A stretch of DNA of 64,000 nt from Bacillus chungangensis. Lineage in GTDB: Bacteria > Bacillota > Bacilli > Bacillales > Bacillaceae_C. This document shows positions 25,749-34,960 of this stretch, one piece after another. The DNA lies in the NCBI RefSeq assembly GCF_030812995.1, contig NZ_JAUSTT010000011.1, positions 62,001 through 126,000 of the forward strand. The letters are read 5' to 3'. Under the pieces are notes generated by a model. It ran no database searches and was not told where the DNA came from. It saw only the letters and a program-made list of their open reading frames with translations. The first letter of the stretch is position 1; the number at the start of each line of letters is the position of its first letter. The translations under genes and the position numbers were made by a program.

Positions 25749-26240
25749 TTAGATCTCCTTTGGTTTCCCATTTTACCATACCGCTTCTTATTTATCTTTT
25801 CTGCAGCGCCATTTTTGCTTAGTAAAACGTCTAAAAATAGTAAGATACTGCTGAACCTAGTAAGAGCTAATTTTTGAAAATGCTTTCCTAAAAAACCATT
25901 ATTTACAACTCCCATAACTTCTGATGGAAGTAGGCATTTGTCTGATTGTGAGTAGGCAAGAAAAACATCTATCGTTCCTGCCAACATCGATTAAACAATG
26001 GAACGGATTCATCCTATCCTATCTCTCCTAATCATAACATAAGCATTGCTGCTATGAATTTATCATTTTTTTCCGCTTTCTATTATACGTAGTTCATCAC
26101 TGGACCTCTTCTCTAAACTCCAAACGATCCTCGAAAAAAAACCGCTTTTTCCGCTAAATCGAATCGTTAGATAAAAGATAAAAACGCCTCTTTCGTTCCT
26201 TGAAAATCCATTCTTATCGGAATGGTAAAATGTTCTTTTA
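25749..26240. other. Leader/promoter region of the wal operon
   Basis: Nearly 500 bases upstream of walR without a supported gene. An open frame at 25745-25987 on the minus strand lacks a ribosome site and a recognisable product. The wal promoter must be here, but I could not single out one. Confidence 0.45.
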
Positions 26241-26244
26241 TGAA

Positions 26245-26281
26245 AAAAAACACCTCTATCAAATATTAGAGATGTTTTCTT
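26245..26281 (-). terminator. Terminator of the M23 peptidase gene
   Basis: The arms aaacatctcta and tagaggtgttt pair on the minus strand, followed by eight T. Confidence 0.75.
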
Positions 26282-26373
26282 TATGTCTACAGAGCAATAT
26301 TTAACGTTGACGCCTTGATCAATTCAGCGATCAAGCGTCTGCGCTTATGACGTCTCCTTGAACAACACCATTC

Positions 26374-27855
26374 TTATAGATAATCTAATGGATTTTGTAA
26401 TGCTCCGTCTTTGTAAACCTCAAAATGGAGGTGTGTGCCTGTTGAGTCGCCTGTTTGTCCCATAATCCCGATTTGCTGGCCTTGGGTAACTGTATCTCCA
26501 ACACTTACGGCAATGGAATCTAAATGTGCGTACATTGTTTTATAGCCATTATGATGATCAATGATAATTTGGTTTCCGTAGCCTCCATTGTCAAAACCAG
26601 CTGATACGACAACCCCGTTATCAGCAGCTTTAATTTCGTAGCTGTCTGGGCGGGCAATATCGATTCCTTTATGCATCTTCCCCCAGCGGTAGCCTTGTTT
26701 GCTGGAAATATAGCCTCCATTGGCTGGCCAAGTAAAGCTGCCAGTTCCCGTTCCATTTTCAGCTGGCACTTCCATCGTCCCTTTATGCACAATATGCTTT
26801 ACCGGCTCTTGTAAAATTTCTTCTTTTATGATATTTTTTTCTCTTTGGATGCCGTTCTCTTCCTTAATGATATAAGTATGAGCAACTTTTCCTTCTTTTC
26901 CTTCTTGAACGATTTTTGTCTCGCCTTTATACATCGTGCTATCTTCTACAACTTCCTTTTCGTAGGCGAGCGTTTCAACAGTATAAGCTTCTTTTTCAAC
27001 TAATACATGAAGCATTGGGTCAGAAACAGCAACACGGAAGGTTTGGCCGATTTCAATTGATTCTTCATTAATGCCTGGATTTAATGCTTTCAATTGCTCA
27101 GAGCTGAGACTATATTTGTTGGCAATTTTTTCAAATCCGTCTCCTTCAACAACGGTATGAACCGCTTCTTGTGATGCTCCACTAAAAAACGATAACGCTT
27201 TTTCTAGTGTATATATTTTATTAGGCTCCACTCTTGCAGGTTCCAAGGAAACGTTTTCTTTCCATTTTACGTTTACGATGCGCGATTCATTTTCAGCTAG
27301 TGCTGGCAGAGAAGCATCCAGCTCTTTTTGCATCTCGAAAGCTCTTATATCCGCTTCTGAAACGTACTCGTATTGAAGCTTGTCTAAAACAGCTTTTGCT
27401 TCACTTTCATCCTTTACATATACCACTGGCTGATTGTTGATTTTTATCGCAATCGCATCTGCTTGAATGACAATGCTTTGTTCAATTTTTTCAATCGTTT
27501 CTTCATTGTTTGCAATCGGACGGAAAACCTGTTCCGGTACATATGTAAGTTTTTTATTAATATCTATATGTAGTCCTTCAAATTCTTTTTCAGTATTGCT
27601 TACTTTTTGCTGAAGCAAATCTTCTACAAGGTTTTGATCTGTCACTGCTCCCATATACTCCTTGCCGATATATACGTGATACACAGTTGACAAATCTTTT
27701 TCTAAAGCTGTTGCAGATGCCTCAGCCGTCATTGTTATTGAGGAAAGAAGAATTCCGGTAATCACTAATTTTTTCGCTAAATCGGCTGTTCGTTTCATCC
27801 TGCCTTCTTTTGGAAAACTGCATGTTCTATTGGAAATGTTGCCTCTCCAATTCAT
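26374..27855 (-). CDS. M23 peptidoglycan endopeptidase with LysM and G5 domains
   Basis: The order is: membrane/signal segment near residues 25-47 (KKLVITGILLSSITM); a ~180-residue helical/strand region; LysM (TVVEGDGFEKIANKYSLSSE...); a G5 domain (VETLAYEKEVVEDSTMYKGE...); and a C-terminal M23 domain with MHKGIDIA (His and Asp), YAHLDS and HLHFEVYK as zinc and catalytic residues. It would cut peptidoglycan cross-links at the cell surface. The ATG at 27855 has aggagg 9 bases upstream. Its neighbours are the wal genes, and candidate WalR boxes sit upstream. An IS605-type palindrome ends only 8 bases before its ribosome site. Confidence 0.9.
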   Translation of the reverse strand: MNWRGNISNRTCSFPKEGRMKRTADLAKKLVITGILLSSITMTAEASATALEKDLSTVYHVYIGKEYMGAVTDQNLVEDLLQQKVSNTEKEFEGLHIDINKKLTYVPEQVFRPIANNEETIEKIEQSIVIQADAIAIKINNQPVVYVKDESEAKAVLDKLQYEYVSEADIRAFEMQKELDASLPALAENESRIVNVKWKENVSLEPARVEPNKIYTLEKALSFFSGASQEAVHTVVEGDGFEKIANKYSLSSEQLKALNPGINEESIEIGQTFRVAVSDPMLHVLVEKEAYTVETLAYEKEVVEDSTMYKGETKIVQEGKEGKVAHTYIIKEENGIQREKNIIKEEILQEPVKHIVHKGTMEVPAENGTGTGSFTWPANGGYISSKQGYRWGKMHKGIDIARPDSYEIKAADNGVVVSAGFDNGGYGNQIIIDHHNGYKTMYAHLDSIAVSVGDTVTQGQQIGIMGQTGDSTGTHLHFEVYKDGALQNPLDYL

Positions 27856-27877
27856 CTAAAATTTCCTCCTAAAAAAT

Positions 27878-28032
27878 AAAGTGAAACTTCCATCAGTGGG
27901 GTTTTCTCTCATCCCCCACTGATGGTTAGTTGAACCAATCGGACATTTACTGGCAGTTATCCCCACTAGCGCTTCTTCAATTCCTCTTACTCTTGAGATA
28001 GGGGTCTTACTGCCAGTTAGATGTGGGATAAA
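27878..28032 (-). mobile_element. IS200/IS605-type palindromic element (PATE-like), copy 3, short form
   Basis: This 155-bp copy has the same borders (TTTAT|cccacatctaac and gtttcactttat) and hairpins as the others, in the minus orientation. It lies in the 5' leader of the M23 gene, 8 bases from its ribosome site. Confidence 0.7.
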
Positions 28033-28126
28033 GTAACTCCCTATTCCTAATAACTTTCTCTCTATTTAGCAAATCTCTATAATACAATAACATAAAACAA
28101 AGATTTATTTAGACTGGTAGTCACAA

Positions 28127-28183
28127 TGTAACAGAAATGTATAATTAGTGACATTTTACTATCTTATTGTAATGAATTGTAAT
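28127..28183. promoter_or_regulatory. Possible WalR boxes upstream of the M23 gene
   Basis: TGTAAC-N5-TGTATA (28127-28143) matches the WalR consensus TGTWAH-N5-TGTWAH with one mismatch. TGTAAT-N4-TGTAAT (28168-28183) has perfect hexamers but one base less spacing. The M23 peptidase is the type of gene WalR controls. The evidence is suggestive only. Confidence 0.35.
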
Positions 28184-28379
28184 TCATTAAAAGTCGTTGA
28201 AAACGAATAAACACGCCATGATCGCATCTTTAGAAGGAGAGAAATGGAAAAAGCATTATTTGGTATAAAATGGACTTTTCTTTTCGTTTTTGTAACAAAC
28301 AATAGGGATTATTATTCATTTTCCGATAAGAAAATCACAAGTCAACATATTAAAATACTTCCAGCTGCCAGTCCTAGAT

Positions 28380-28618
28380 AAAGTGAAACTTCTATGAGTG
28401 GGGTTTTTCTTTCGTCCCCCATACAAAGGATCTCAAGCTAAAAGCGCGACGTCCTCGAAAAAGAAGTTCACTTTTTCTTCGTGCGATGTTGATTCAAGAA
28501 GCTTTCCTTATCCCGTAGGCCCGAACCAATCGGACATTTGACTTTCAGTTATCCCCCACCTAGACTGCTTGATTCTTCTTGTGGTGGGGGTCTTACTGCC
28601 AGTTAGATGTGGGATAAA
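28380..28618 (-). mobile_element. IS200/IS605-type palindromic element (PATE-like), copy 4, long form
   Basis: This 239-bp copy has the standard borders; its left end abuts TTTAT in the T run of the tRNA terminator. The hairpin near the right end is partly decayed; the central part resembles that of copy 1. Confidence 0.65.
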
Positions 28619-28623
28619 AAGAA

Positions 28624-28663
28624 AAAGCCCTGCGAGAGTCGATGTCGTCGCAGGACTTTTTTA
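28624..28663 (-). terminator. Terminator of the tRNA-Asp/tRNA-Phe unit
   Basis: The arms agtcctgcga and tcgcagggct pair on the minus strand, followed by TTTTTCTTTTT. Palindromic element copy 4 inserted right behind this T run. Confidence 0.8.
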
Positions 28664-28665
28664 TA

Positions 28666-28738
28666 TGGCTCGGGACGGAATCGAACCGCCGACACATGGA
28701 TTTTCAGTCCATTGCTCTACCGACTGAGCTACCGAGCC
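28666..28738 (-). tRNA. tRNA-Phe (GAA)
   Basis: The minus strand gives a full cloverleaf: acceptor ggctcgg/ccgagcc, D arm agctcagtcggtagagc, anticodon loop with GAA, and T arm ggttcgattcc. The discriminator is A, and CCA is not encoded. Confidence 0.95.
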
Positions 28739-28759
28739 GTGAAACTTATTATAAAACAA

Positions 28760-28835
28760 TGGCGGTCCCGACGGGAATCGAACCCGCGATCTCCTGCGTG
28801 ACAGGCAGGCATGTTAACCGCTACACCACGGGACC
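28760..28835 (-). tRNA. tRNA-Asp (GTC)
   Basis: The minus strand gives acceptor ggtcccg/cgggacc, anticodon GTC in cctgtcac, and T arm gggttcgattccc. The discriminator is G and the CCA end is encoded. It lies 21 bases upstream of tRNA-Phe. Confidence 0.95.
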
Positions 28836-29043
28836 AGTTATTTTTGTAACAACGAGATTTATATTATCATATTACAGCGATAAAAAGCAATACTTTTCGA
28901 CAAAAATTATCATTTTTTGTTTTTCTGATGACTGTGCTAAAATTTAATGTTGAAAATTGAAAGATATGAAGGGAAACACATTTTATTTCGAGTTTCCCTG
29001 TTCCCATTAGAAAAACGTATATGTCATTTTAATATATGTATGA

Positions 29044-29277
29044 TTAATGATTAAAGTACTTAAAAAGTGTTTCTAACTCTCTAACATCATACATATCTTT
29101 ATCGCTTATGAATTTCTCGATTTCTACTGTACCATCCTCCATAAATTCAACTTCCCAACGTTGTCCTGGAACAGCAATTTCAACCATAATTGCTTCATTT
29201 CTCACTTTATTGAGCTTATAAAATATATGACTGCTTTCTAATTGATTTAGAAAATTGATTAGTTCCTTCAGTTCCAC
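29044..29277 (-). CDS. Small acidic protein, possible orphan immunity protein
   Basis: The likely start is the GTG at 29277 (ribosome site gaaaggtg about 8 bases upstream), giving VELKELINFLNQLESSHIFY and ending MYDVRELETLFKYFNH. A strand-rich middle (MVEIAVPGQRWEVEFMEDG) and the final EIEKFIS...ELETLF are like short immunity proteins that accompany WapA/LXG toxins. No toxin gene is near. The family assignment is tentative; the intact frame and ribosome site support a gene. Confidence 0.5.
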   Translation of the reverse strand: MELKELINFLNQLESSHIFYKLNKVRNEAIMVEIAVPGQRWEVEFMEDGTVEIEKFISDKDMYDVRELETLFKYFNH

Positions 29278-29521
29278 AAAATACACACCTTTCAATAAGG
29301 GCTAACTACTCTGCCCGATTATGGGAAAAAGGGCTGCAAATTGAATGTTCACAAACGTTAGCTATCATAAGTGTCTGTCATTTCAAATATAAATGATGAC
29401 AATTGAAAATTCTTTTATATTATGTTTTGTACTCTCGTTACTGCGGCTTACTACTAACAAGAACCAAGTGAGAGCATTTAGCAACTTTTGTCTCCAATAA
29501 AAAAGCGCAACCCAACAACCC

Positions 29522-29690
29522 CTATGATTTTAGCAGATTTACACAGGCAATAGCCTTTTAACATACATTCTACGAAAGTAATTCATTCGTTCCCTTTTCG
29601 AGTACGGTAAAGAACCGTATTTGTTGTATCCTAAAACGTCTTTCTACAACATTTACAACGATAACGCTGAAGACTATTGATTTTACCAGT
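29522..29690 (-). pseudogene. Insertion-sequence transposase remnant (zinc-ribbon type)
   Basis: On the minus strand the translation GKINSLQRYRCKCCRKTF, a stop, then DTTNTVLYRTRKGNE resembles the N-terminal zinc-ribbon region of IS1595-like transposases (RYKCKxCxKTFSDTTNT). In-frame stops and lack of the rest show it is dead. The surrounding 29278-29725 holds nothing else. Confidence 0.55.
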
Positions 29691-29725
29691 TTTGCTAAGT
29701 AAAAATCTACATCATTCTCTCTCCG

Positions 29726-30124
29726 CTACATATGATTTGGACGCCACACTCCTCCGTGGCAGAATGTAAAACCACATTTTTTATAAAAATCTGTATGCTT
29801 GCTATCATAAGTCAAGGTGACAATTTCTATTCCAGTTCGCTCCGCTTCCGCTAACAGCGTTTTTACTAATGCGGTACCAATTCCCTTTCCCTGAACGCTA
29901 GGATGGACCATGATATCTTCCATATATCCATGCTGCAGCCCCATGCCAGCTAAATAGCCAAACGCAATTAAAATACCATTATTGTCACGCTTCCCAGCCC
30001 AAAATTGGCAGCGTTCAAATAGGATTGGATAATCATGCTTGCGACGCTCCCAACCGATTGATTCCCTTAAATCAGGTACTTCATGTGCTAAAATTGGCAA
30101 GTTGATTGTAATAGCTTCTGTCAT
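29726..30124 (-). CDS. GNAT-family N-acetyltransferase (132 aa)
   Basis: The acetyl-CoA loop is clear: YMEDIMVHPSVQGKGIGTAL (V-x-x-x-x-Q-G-x-G-x-G). It is followed by the helix VKTLLAEAERTGIE and the closing strand near FYKKCGFTFCHGG. This is a compact single-domain acetyltransferase of unknown substrate. It lies downstream of purA, beyond a terminator, with its own ribosome site (aaagggg). Confidence 0.85.
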   Translation of the reverse strand: MTEAITINLPILAHEVPDLRESIGWERRKHDYPILFERCQFWAGKRDNNGILIAFGYLAGMGLQHGYMEDIMVHPSVQGKGIGTALVKTLLAEAERTGIEIVTLTYDSKHTDFYKKCGFTFCHGGVWRPNHM

Positions 30125-30157
30125 GTGACTTATCCCCTTTCATAAAAAGAAAAATAA

Positions 30158-30201
30158 GAGGCGGCCCAACCGATTAATTGGTCAATTGGGCTAGCCTCTA
30201 C
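30158..30201 (-). terminator. Terminator of purA
   Basis: The long hairpin agaggctagcccaattg... / ...ggcccaaccgcctct directly follows the purA stop; the T run is weak. Confidence 0.55.
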
Positions 30202-30205
30202 GCTA

Positions 30206-31498
30206 CTAAGACTGTCTCCAGACACTGCGGACGACATTCGTTTGTGAACGATCAGGTCCGACAGAGAATATGGATATTGGAATGCCAGTCAGCTGTGACA
30301 CACGCTCTACATAATGGCGGGCATTAGCTGGCAGCTCATCTAGGGAACGGCAGCCTGTAATATCTTCCGTCCACCCTGGAAGTTCCTCATAAATAGGCTC
30401 ACATTGAGACAAGACTTTCAAGCTTGCAGGAAATTCTTCTAAAACGGTTCCTTTATAGCGATATGATGTACAGATTTTGAGTGTTTCAATCCCTGTTAAA
30501 ACATCGATTGAATTTAAAGAGAGATCTGTCAGGCCGCTCACACGGCGTGCGTGGCGAACAACGACGCTGTCGAACCAGCCAACGCGGCGTGGCCGGCCAG
30601 TAGTCGTTCCATATTCACGGCCTACTTCGCGAATTTGATCTCCGATTTCATCTTGTAATTCTGTTGGGAATGGGCCATCACCGACACGGCTTGTATATGC
30701 TTTTGATACTCCTACCACATGGTTTATTTTCGATGGGCCAACTCCTGAACCGATCGTCACGCCGCCTGCAACCGGATTAGAAGAAGTGACAAATGGGTAA
30801 GTGCCCTGGTCAATATCAAGCATAACACCTTGTGCTCCTTCGAATAACACACGACGGCCTTCATCTAGAGCATCGTTTAGCACAACGGACGTATCGCAAA
30901 CATATTTTCTAATTTGCTGGCCGTACTCATAGTACTCATCTAATATTTCTTCTAATGTAAAGCCTTCTGTTTCATAAAAACGTTCTAAAAGACGATTCTT
31001 CTCTTCAAGGTTGCGAGCCAGCTTTTCCTCGAATACTTCGCGGTCTAAAAGGTCTGCAATTCGAATGCCGACACGAGCAGCCTTATCCATATAAGCTGGA
31101 CCGATTCCTTTTTTTGTTGTGCCAATTTTATTTGCGCCTTTACGATCTTCTTCCACTTCATCAATTTTTAAGTGGTAAGGAAGAATAACATGAGCACGAT
31201 TGCTTATGCGCAAATTATCTGTAGAAACGGACTGATCATAAAGATACTTTAATTCTTGAATAAGTGCTTTCGGATCGACAACCATCCCATTTCCAATAAC
31301 ACTGATTTTTTCCTTGTAAAAAATACCAGAAGGAATTAAGTGGAGCTTATATGTAACACCATTAAAACGAATCGTATGCCCGGCATTGTTTCCACCTTGG
31401 TAACGTGCAATTACTTCTGCATTTTCGGATAAAAAATCTGTGATCTTGCCTTTCCCTTCATCTCCCCATTGTGTACCTACAACAACAACTGAAGACAT
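30206..31498 (-). CDS. purA: Adenylosuccinate synthetase
   Basis: [19 protein letters not shown] is the GTP/IMP-site start of PurA; further motifs are [19 protein letters not shown] and [11 protein letters not shown]. The enzyme joins IMP and aspartate with GTP, the first step to AMP. Start at 31498 has ggaggtg 8 bases upstream; a frame extension to 31525 has no such site. A PurR operator and a promoter lie upstream. Confidence 0.97.
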   Translation of the reverse strand: MSSVVVVGTQWGDEGKGKITDFLSENAEVIARYQGGNNAGHTIRFNGVTYKLHLIPSGIFYKEKISVIGNGMVVDPKALIQELKYLYDQSVSTDNLRISNRAHVILPYHLKIDEVEEDRKGANKIGTTKKGIGPAYMDKAARVGIRIADLLDREVFEEKLARNLEEKNRLLERFYETEGFTLEEILDEYYEYGQQIRKYVCDTSVVLNDALDEGRRVLFEGAQGVMLDIDQGTYPFVTSSNPVAGGVTIGSGVGPSKINHVVGVSKAYTSRVGDGPFPTELQDEIGDQIREVGREYGTTTGRPRRVGWFDSVVVRHARRVSGLTDLSLNSIDVLTGIETLKICTSYRYKGTVLEEFPASLKVLSQCEPIYEELPGWTEDITGCRSLDELPANARHYVERVSQLTGIPISIFSVGPDRSQTNVVRSVWRQS

Positions 31499-31630
31499 TG
31501 AAAGCACCTCCGCTAGATTTATCATTTTTAGAAAAATTTGGTTTCATCATGGCTGCTTTACTTTCATCACGAAGTTTTGTATCCGCTTTTTATTTTTGGC
31601 GAATGACGTAATGAACCTATGAACAATTTC

Positions 31631-31703
31631 ATTTTATCAGCTTCTCCTATAAAAGGTCAATGTAAAACACGAACATTTATGAATGGTAATCTTAATTTGT
31701 TCG
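31631..31703 (-). promoter_or_regulatory. purA promoter with PurR operator
   Basis: On the minus strand TTGACC (31655-31660) and TAAAAT (31631-31636) are 18 bases apart. Upstream, at 31670-31703, inverted CGAACATT and CGAACAAATT boxes are separated by 16 bases, the layout of PurR-box pairs at pur genes of Bacillus. PurR represses purA when PRPP is low. Confidence 0.7.
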
Positions 31704-31707
31704 TTTT

Positions 31708-32838
31708 TTATTCTGTCAGTGCTGCTTTCACTTTTTCTCTAAACGTAGCATCTGTTAATATTTTTAATTTGAATCCGTTCATGTTTCGGGTCAGCTTCAT
31801 TTGTTCCTTTAATTTCAAATTATTGGCAAACAAAGCAAATTCTGTCGTATTCCCTTTTTTATCAGTAGCATAAGTAGCATCTGTACTAACAAATGCAGTG
31901 GAGCCCCCTTTAGTACCTGCATGCTGCAGCCATTCTTGATTTGCTGGACTTTTCATTAAATGTTCAATAGACTCTTTCAGATATTGATACATCTCCTTGC
32001 TGAAATCTGCTTTGCTGTTAAGCTTTTGAAGCATGTCAATATATGCACTTGTTGTTGCTGCTGGCAAACGATCCGACCATACCTTTTGCATCTTCATATT
32101 CATGATTTTTAGCAGCGCTTTCTTTTTTTCTTCTGTAGGCGGCTCTGTCGTCCACTTCTCATGGATGGCAATCGCAAGCTCGCGATATTCTTCCATCGAT
32201 ATGTTTTGAATAACAGTCAGCAATTCTTTATTCGAAAGCTGCTGCTTTTCTTTTATATATAGTGGTACAAATAATGCACCTACTATTGGATACAATGGAT
32301 CATGCGCATCTTTATGCATCGCTTTTACCGTTGCATTGATTTTTTCCTGCCCAAGCACGCGGATCAGATAATCCGTATTTGCATTTGAGCTGAATAACAT
32401 CATCCCTTTTACTGCTTCAAGTAAAGCGACACTCTTCCCATCTGTGAGATTGTCTTTTTTTATTTGCTCTAACCAAGCTTCATGAGCACCACCATCTGTT
32501 TTAGGAATATAATAATGATCCAGCTCTTCCAAACTGACTTTTTGCTTCGTGTCTATTTCACGTTCAGCCGCTTGCCGGGCAAATTCAACTGCCACCATAT
32601 ATTTTACTGTACTGGCGAGAGGGAGTTTCGTATGCGGATTGCGTTTCACTAACGGTTCTCCATTGAATCGTACATAGAAAGATACATCGTTCGATTGACG
32701 TTGACCCTTTAAAAATTGAAGCACATATTCGGGATCTTCCTTTGTAATGTCTCTATGATATAACCAAATGCCGATTCCAAAAATACTTCCGATCACAAGC
32801 AGGATGCTTACGATAATCCAGAAAATGATATTCATCAT
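31708..32838 (-). CDS. Membrane-anchored serine hydrolase, class A beta-lactamase fold
   Basis: After an N-terminal anchor (IIFWIIVSILLVIGSIFGIG), a penicillin-binding/beta-lactamase-like domain shows SxxK as LASTVKYM, SxN as LFSSNANTDY and a KTG equivalent as GTKGGSTAF. It has 376 residues. Substrate could be peptidoglycan or another ester/amide; resistance function is not implied. It sits between dnaB and purA, not a position known to me from B. subtilis. Confidence 0.8.
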   Translation of the reverse strand: MMNIIFWIIVSILLVIGSIFGIGIWLYHRDITKEDPEYVLQFLKGQRQSNDVSFYVRFNGEPLVKRNPHTKLPLASTVKYMVAVEFARQAAEREIDTKQKVSLEELDHYYIPKTDGGAHEAWLEQIKKDNLTDGKSVALLEAVKGMMLFSSNANTDYLIRVLGQEKINATVKAMHKDAHDPLYPIVGALFVPLYIKEKQQLSNKELLTVIQNISMEEYRELAIAIHEKWTTEPPTEEKKKALLKIMNMKMQKVWSDRLPAATTSAYIDMLQKLNSKADFSKEMYQYLKESIEHLMKSPANQEWLQHAGTKGGSTAFVSTDATYATDKKGNTTEFALFANNLKLKEQMKLTRNMNGFKLKILTDATFREKVKAALTE

Positions 32839-32898
32839 CTTCCCACCTCCTTTATTCTCTTACGTTCATTGCTGGTAAATGTTTCATTTTTTTAAGAC

Positions 32899-32933
32899 AA
32901 AAAAAACGCCTGAAAATGGCTTTCAGACGCAGA
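32899..32933 (-). terminator. Terminator of dnaB
   Basis: The stem gcgtctgaaa/tttcaggcg is followed by eight T on the minus strand. Confidence 0.8.
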
Positions 32934-32960
32934 TAAGAACGAAGCTTGCAATATTCTCTA

Positions 32961-34325
32961 TTATGCACCAGGCGGAATGGATACATCATCCATGCGCCGC
33001 TCTAAATTAACAAATTTATTATATTCCTTTACAAATGCAAGCTGAACGGTGCCAACAGGGCCATTCCGCTGCTTGGCAATGATGATCTCAATAATGTTCT
33101 TATTTTCTGACTCGCTGTCATAATAATCATCCCGATACAAGAATGCGACGATATCGGCATCCTGCTCGATACTCCCAGATTCCCGAATATCAGACATCAT
33201 TGGCCGCTTATCCTGTCTTTGCTCCACTCCACGGGAGAGCTGTGACAAGGCGATGACCGGCACTTCCAGTTCCCGAGCAAGTGCTTTTAAAGAACGAGAA
33301 ATCTCTGATACTTCTTGCTGCCGGTTCTCCTTCATACGTCCGCTCCCTTGAATGAGCTGCAAATAATCAATAAGAATCATGCCTAGGCCATGTTCTTGTT
33401 TTAGCCTTCGGCATTTCGAGCGAATTTCACTAATGCGAATGCCTGGTGTATCATCGATAAAAATTCCTGAATTAGAAAGGCTTCCCATTGCCATTGTCAG
33501 CTTCCGCCAATCTTCACTCGTCAATGTTCCTGTCCGTAAATTCTGGGCATTGATATTGCCCTCGGAGCAAAGCATCCTCATTACAAGCTGTTCTGCTCCC
33601 ATCTCTAAGCTAAAAATAGCCACATTCTCCTCTGTTTTCGTAGCCACATTTTGGGCAATATTTAACGCAAAAGCTGTTTTACCAACAGAAGGCCTTGCAG
33701 CTACAATGATTAAATCGTTTCGTTGAAACCCTGCTGTCATTCTATCTAATTCAGAGAAGCCGCTCGGAATGCCAGTTACATCACCTTTGCGATGATGAAG
33801 CAATTCAATATTGTCATAGGTTTTGACGAGTACATCTTTTATATTTTGAAAAGCACTCGTATTCTTGCGGTTTGCAACCTCCATTATATTGCGCTCTGCC
33901 TCATCCAAGACTTCTTCTACTTCATCTTGACGGGCATAGCCGTCTTGGGCGATTGTTGTAGCAGTTTTAATGAGTCTGCGCAGCAATGATTTTTCTTCGA
34001 CGATTCGCGCATAATATTCGATGTTGGCTGCAGTAGGAACAGCACCAGCTAATTCACTTAAATAGCTAAGTCCACCTACATCCTCAAGCTGTTTTGCAGA
34101 TGACAGCTCCTCCGTTACAGTAATGACATCAACTGCTTTCCCATCCTCATTGAGCTTTAACATGACATCGAAAAGCAGTTGATGGCTATTTCGATAAAAA
34201 TCTTCTGGAATCAGAATCTCAGAAACTAATATTAAAGAAGCGGGCTCTAAAAAAATCGCTCCAAGTACAGCCTGCTCCGCTTCAATATTTTGCGGCGGCA
34301 CTCGATCAGCAAGATAATCGCTCAT
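32961..34325 (-). CDS. dnaB: Replicative DNA helicase DnaB (B. subtilis DnaC)
   Basis: The N-terminal domain begins RVPPQNIEAEQAVLGAIFLE. The RecA-like ATPase has Walker A AARPSVGKTAFALNIA, Walker B LGMILIDYLQLI and the arginine-finger region EQRQDKRPMMSDIRESG. It has 454 residues, normal for the family. It unwinds DNA at the fork as a hexamer. The order rplI-dnaB is conserved in Bacillus. Confidence 0.97.
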   Translation of the reverse strand: MSDYLADRVPPQNIEAEQAVLGAIFLEPASLILVSEILIPEDFYRNSHQLLFDVMLKLNEDGKAVDVITVTEELSSAKQLEDVGGLSYLSELAGAVPTAANIEYYARIVEEKSLLRRLIKTATTIAQDGYARQDEVEEVLDEAERNIMEVANRKNTSAFQNIKDVLVKTYDNIELLHHRKGDVTGIPSGFSELDRMTAGFQRNDLIIVAARPSVGKTAFALNIAQNVATKTEENVAIFSLEMGAEQLVMRMLCSEGNINAQNLRTGTLTSEDWRKLTMAMGSLSNSGIFIDDTPGIRISEIRSKCRRLKQEHGLGMILIDYLQLIQGSGRMKENRQQEVSEISRSLKALARELEVPVIALSQLSRGVEQRQDKRPMMSDIRESGSIEQDADIVAFLYRDDYYDSESENKNIIEIIIAKQRNGPVGTVQLAFVKEYNKFVNLERRMDDVSIPPGA

Positions 34326-34419
34326 GATTGAACCCCCTTCCTATAGAAAGATAGACTGTAATTTAAGAGCCTGATTCATTTTATTTCTTTATATGCTTTT
34401 AGAAATATCATATTCACAG

Positions 34420-34459
34420 AAAAAATGTGACCGACATGAAGTAGATCACATTTTTTTCT
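34420..34459 (-). terminator. Terminator of gdpP-rplI
   Basis: The arms aaatgtgat and (g)tcacattt flank a loop and are followed by TTTTTTC on the minus strand. Confidence 0.6.
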
Positions 34460-34513
34460 TTTTCGTCCTGTTGCTTTATTGTATGTTTAAAAATAAGTGC
34501 TGGCAAGGCTTCG

Positions 34514-34960
34514 TTATTGTTCTTCTGTTACATGGACATTTAATGTTGCGGTAACTTCAGTATGAAGTTTTACTGGAACCTTTGTATAGCCTAAAGCACG
34601 AATGGCATCCATTTCCATTTTGCGCTTATCGATTTTAATTCCATGGCTTTTGTGCAATGCATCTGAAATTTGCTTGCTTGTGATAGAGCCGAAGAGACGT
34701 CCGCCTGCACCAGATTTCGCCTTTAACTCCACTGTTAAAGCATCAAGCTTTTCTTTTAGCTTTTTCGCTTCTGCAAGTTCTTCAGCTGCAATATGCTGTT
34801 CTTTTTTCTTTTGTGCTTCTAAACTTTTTATATTTCCAGGTGTTGCTTCGACAGCATGGCCATTTTTAATAAGAAAATTGTTGGCATATCCATCAGCAAC
34901 ATTTTTAATTTCACCTTTTTTTCCTTTCCCTTTTACATCTTTTAGGAAGATAACCTTCAT
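34514..34960 (-). CDS. rplI: 50S ribosomal protein L9
   Basis: [31 protein letters not shown] and the long connecting helix to the C-terminal domain ([12 protein letters not shown]) identify L9. It has 148 residues. Its start overlaps the end of gdpP by 4 bases. Confidence 0.97.
   Translation of the reverse strand: MKVIFLKDVKGKGKKGEIKNVADGYANNFLIKNGHAVEATPGNIKSLEAQKKKEQHIAAEELAEAKKLKEKLDALTVELKAKSGAGGRLFGSITSKQISDALHKSHGIKIDKRKMEMDAIRALGYTKVPVKLHTEVTATLNVHVTEEQ

Noticed and set aside
25745-25987. 80-residue minus-strand ORF upstream of walR
   Set aside because: No ribosome site and no recognisable protein; lies in the operon promoter region.
6947-28618. Clustered repeats as a CRISPR array
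   Set aside because: The copies are 155-240 bp, dispersed, without regular spacers, and have hairpins at IS605-type positions.
28607-28947. Two + strand ORFs of 64 and 101 residues over the tRNAs
   Set aside because: They are antisense readings of tRNA-Phe and tRNA-Asp (the familiar false 'GTESNRRH' peptide).
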